NCBI RefSeq assembly: GCF_023740735.1
Contig: NZ_JAMRXH010000005.1
Span: 124,001-188,000 of the forward strand
Direction of reading: 5' to 3'
DNA: 64,000 nt
Source: Nocardia sp. CDC159
GTDB lineage: Bacteria; Actinomycetota; Actinomycetes; Mycobacteriales; Mycobacteriaceae
Of the stretch, positions 62,072 through 64,000 are shown piece by piece; within the stretch, counting starts at the first letter, position 1, and each line of letters starts with the position of its first letter. The notes under the pieces were generated by a model, which worked only from the letters and a program-made list of their open reading frames with translations, made no database searches and was not told where the DNA came from. Both the position numbers and the translations under genes were made by a program.

Positions 62072-63484
62072 GTGAGCAGACGAACCGTGATCGCGGCCCT
62101 CGCGCTGACGGCATGTCTGCTGCTGACCGCCTGCCTCGGCCGCCCGGCCCGGGTGAACGATCCCCGCCGCAATGCCGACGCCACCACCGTGACCCTCACG
62201 ATCGCCTCCAATGCGATCGAGGGCGGTAAGAATTCCGCGATCGCCCGGTGGATCACCGACTACGTGATCCCCACCTTCACCGCACGGCAGCGCGCCAACG
62301 GTGTCACGGTGCACCTGAAATTCCAGGGCAGCGGCGCCGACGACGGCAGCTATCAGCAGAAGCAGATTTTGCAGCTGCGCACCGGCGGCGGCGGTGACGT
62401 GCTCGACATCGACGGCACCGATATCGGCAACTTCGCCCAGAGCTGGCTGATCGAACCGCTGGCCGCGGTGGTCGGCGCGGAGACCGTCGCGGCGTGGGAC
62501 GGCTGGAGCCAGATCTATCCGGCCGTGCGGCAACTCGAACAATTCCGCGGGCAGGACTACGGCATTCCCAAGGGCACCGACGGCCGGGTGCTGTTCTACA
62601 ACCGCGAGCTCTTCGCCCGAGCCGGGCTACCCACCGAGTGGCAGCCGCGCAGCTGGGACGAGATCCTCGGCGCGGCCGCGGCCCTGGCGAAACTGCCGGG
62701 GGTCACGCCGATGCAGCTCGACGGCGGCACCGCCATGGCCGAGACCACCACCATCAACGGCTTCCTGCCGCTGCTCGCCGGAGCGGGCGCGTTGATCCAC
62801 GCCGAGGGCAAGTGGCAGGGCAATACCGCCGCCATGCGGGCAGCGCTGGGCTTCTATCAGCGCCTGGTCGCGGACAAACTCATCGATCCGAATCTGAATC
62901 TGGAGGCGCAGGGCCGGGATCGGTCCTTCGCCGAATTCGCCGCGGGCCGGATCGGCATCTATCTCGAGAGCGACTATCTGTGGCGGTCGATCATCTCCCC
63001 GTCGGTCGGGACGAATCCGATGCCCGAGCGCGACACCACGATCGGATATGCGCTGATCCCCGCCATGCGGCCGGGGGCGGGAGTGGACGGCAAGGACGTC
63101 CTCACCTTCTCCGGCGGGGCGGTCTGGCTGATCAATCCCAATACCGACTATCCGCAGCAGGCGTGGTCGCTGCTCACCTTCATGAGCTCGGCCGAGGCCA
63201 TGATCGCCTACCAGCGCGAGTATCTGGGCTCCGCGCAGATCATGCCCCGCACCGACGTCAACGACGCCCTGCTGGCGAGCGAACCGCTGATGCGCTACAT
63301 CGCCACGAAGGCTTTGCCGCACACCTACTTCCGCCCCGCCGAGGCCGCGTACACCCGGGTCTCGGCGCTGATCCAGCAGGCCACCGCCGACGTGATCAGC
63401 GGCGGCTCACCGGAAACGGCCGCGGCGACCTATGCCCGCGAACTGGCCGAGATCGTAGGTAGAGACAACGTTGCCGAGGACTGA
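62072..63484 (+). CDS. ABC sugar transporter, lipoprotein substrate-binding protein
   Basis: 470 aa starting at GTG 62072. The signal peptide has a lipobox LLTAC with Cys21. The rest is a family 1 extracellular solute-binding protein (MalE-like) with YGIPKGTDGRVLFYNRELFA, FARAGLPTEWQPRSWDEIL and a W-S-L-L-T-F-M-S-S-A-E segment. It probably binds an oligosaccharide related to the mannosidase substrate. Confidence 0.9.
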   Translation: MSRRTVIAALALTACLLLTACLGRPARVNDPRRNADATTVTLTIASNAIEGGKNSAIARWITDYVIPTFTARQRANGVTVHLKFQGSGADDGSYQQKQILQLRTGGGGDVLDIDGTDIGNFAQSWLIEPLAAVVGAETVAAWDGWSQIYPAVRQLEQFRGQDYGIPKGTDGRVLFYNRELFARAGLPTEWQPRSWDEILGAAAALAKLPGVTPMQLDGGTAMAETTTINGFLPLLAGAGALIHAEGKWQGNTAAMRAALGFYQRLVADKLIDPNLNLEAQGRDRSFAEFAAGRIGIYLESDYLWRSIISPSVGTNPMPERDTTIGYALIPAMRPGAGVDGKDVLTFSGGAVWLINPNTDYPQQAWSLLTFMSSAEAMIAYQREYLGSAQIMPRTDVNDALLASEPLMRYIATKALPHTYFRPAEAAYTRVSALIQQATADVISGGSPETAAATYARELAEIVGRDNVAED

Positions 63485-63485
63485 T

Positions 63486-64000
63486 GTGCGCGATGTCGCC
63501 GGGCTGGGCGCGCCCCGGGCGCTGGCCCTGCTCGCGCCCGCCGTGCTCGTCATCGGGGTGTTCCTAATCTTCCCGGCACTGTGGACGCTGTACATCGGAT
63601 CGACCGATTACGAACTGGCGGGACCGAATTCGGTGCAGCCGAACAATGTCGGCACCGGCAATGTCACCAAGGCGCTGCGCGATCCGGGCTTCCACAACGC
63701 GCTCTGGCTGACCGTGCTCTATGTGGCCGGATCCGCGGTGATCGGGCAGAACCTGCTCGGCTTCCTGCTGGCCTGGGCGCTGCCCCGGGCCGCCAAGCCG
63801 GTGCGCACCGCCACGCAGGGGCTGGTCCTGCTGGCCTGGATCCTGCCGAGCACCGTCGTGGCCTTCCTCTGGTACGCGCTGCTGGAGCAGAAGTCCGGCA
63901 CGCTGAACACGGTGCTGGGCAACCATGCCACGGCCTGGTTGATCGACTATCCGATGCTCGCGCTGATCGTCTTCAACACCTGGCGCGGTACCGCGTTCTC
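63486..64000 (+). CDS. ABC sugar transporter permease (continues beyond window)
   Basis: The first 171 codons of a MalF-type permease. Start GTG 63486 with GAGGA 5 nt upstream, one base after the binding-protein stop; TTG 63471 is also in frame. Membrane helices are seen at about residues 9-33, 65-85 and 100-125. The gene is cut by the right edge. Confidence 0.9.
   Translation, partial: MRDVAGLGAPRALALLAPAVLVIGVFLIFPALWTLYIGSTDYELAGPNSVQPNNVGTGNVTKALRDPGFHNALWLTVLYVAGSAVIGQNLLGFLLAWALPRAAKPVRTATQGLVLLAWILPSTVVAFLWYALLEQKSGTLNTVLGNHATAWLIDYPMLALIVFNTWRGTAF

Overview
The window looks like a high-GC mycolic-acid actinobacterium, most likely Nocardia or a close relative. GTG starts are common. 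A block of genes follows the Mycobacterium tuberculosis order thrS - HIT - pgsA - acyltransferase - pimA - NUDIX - pdxS - tesB - pdxT - yebC - ruvC - ruvA - ruvB - yajC - secD - secF, which includes phosphatidylinositol mannoside (PIM) synthesis. Here that backbone runs on the minus strand from about 32.9 kb down to 1 and is interrupted by lineage-specific insertions. No tRNA, rRNA, CRISPR array, transposase or phage gene was recognised.

Layout, 1-33 kb: secF (cut by the window edge), secD and yajC; a Baeyer-Villiger-type monooxygenase divergent from a TetR regulator; a protein of four DivIVA-like repeats; ruvBAC, a thioesterase, a macrodomain protein, a YebC-family protein and pdxT. Next come a KimA-like APC transporter and a very large Pls/PosA-type single-module amino-acid polymer synthetase (plus strand), then tesB, a kinase-like protein with a broken P-loop, an ABC-F protein with a LysR regulator, and pdxS. 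Between pdxS and the PIM cluster lie a 32-codon ORF, an OsmC-like protein, an alpha/beta hydrolase, a MarR / questin-oxidase-like divergent pair and a DUF6011 protein. The PIM cluster (NUDIX, pimA, acyltransferase, pgsA, HIT, thrS) is tightly overlapped.

Layout, 33-64 kb (accessory): a FhuF-like iron reductase behind a long array of degenerate 23-bp repeats; DUF4126, an unknown protein and a DUF885 protein; two tandem SulP-carbonic anhydrase fusions sharing one promoter module, with a double-MerR regulator divergent from them; a four-gene family 2A encapsulin operon (shell, cysteine desulfurase with a duplicated cargo-loading region, rhodanese, GNAT protein); a membrane GGDEF protein; a complete trans-4-hydroxyproline catabolic operon (HypD-like, ketoglutarate-semialdehyde dehydrogenase, three-subunit D-hydroxyproline dehydrogenase, racemase/epimerase, permease, GntR); a secreted sugar dehydrogenase; a HesB-like small protein; and an alpha-mannosidase followed by an ABC sugar importer that runs off the right edge.

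The most interesting systems are the encapsulin operon, whose cargo enzyme carries an almost exact 70-residue tandem duplication in the part that targets cargo to the shell; the paired bicarbonate-transporter fusions with a conserved three-repeat promoter element; and the Pls-like synthetase, which may make a cationic homopolymer.
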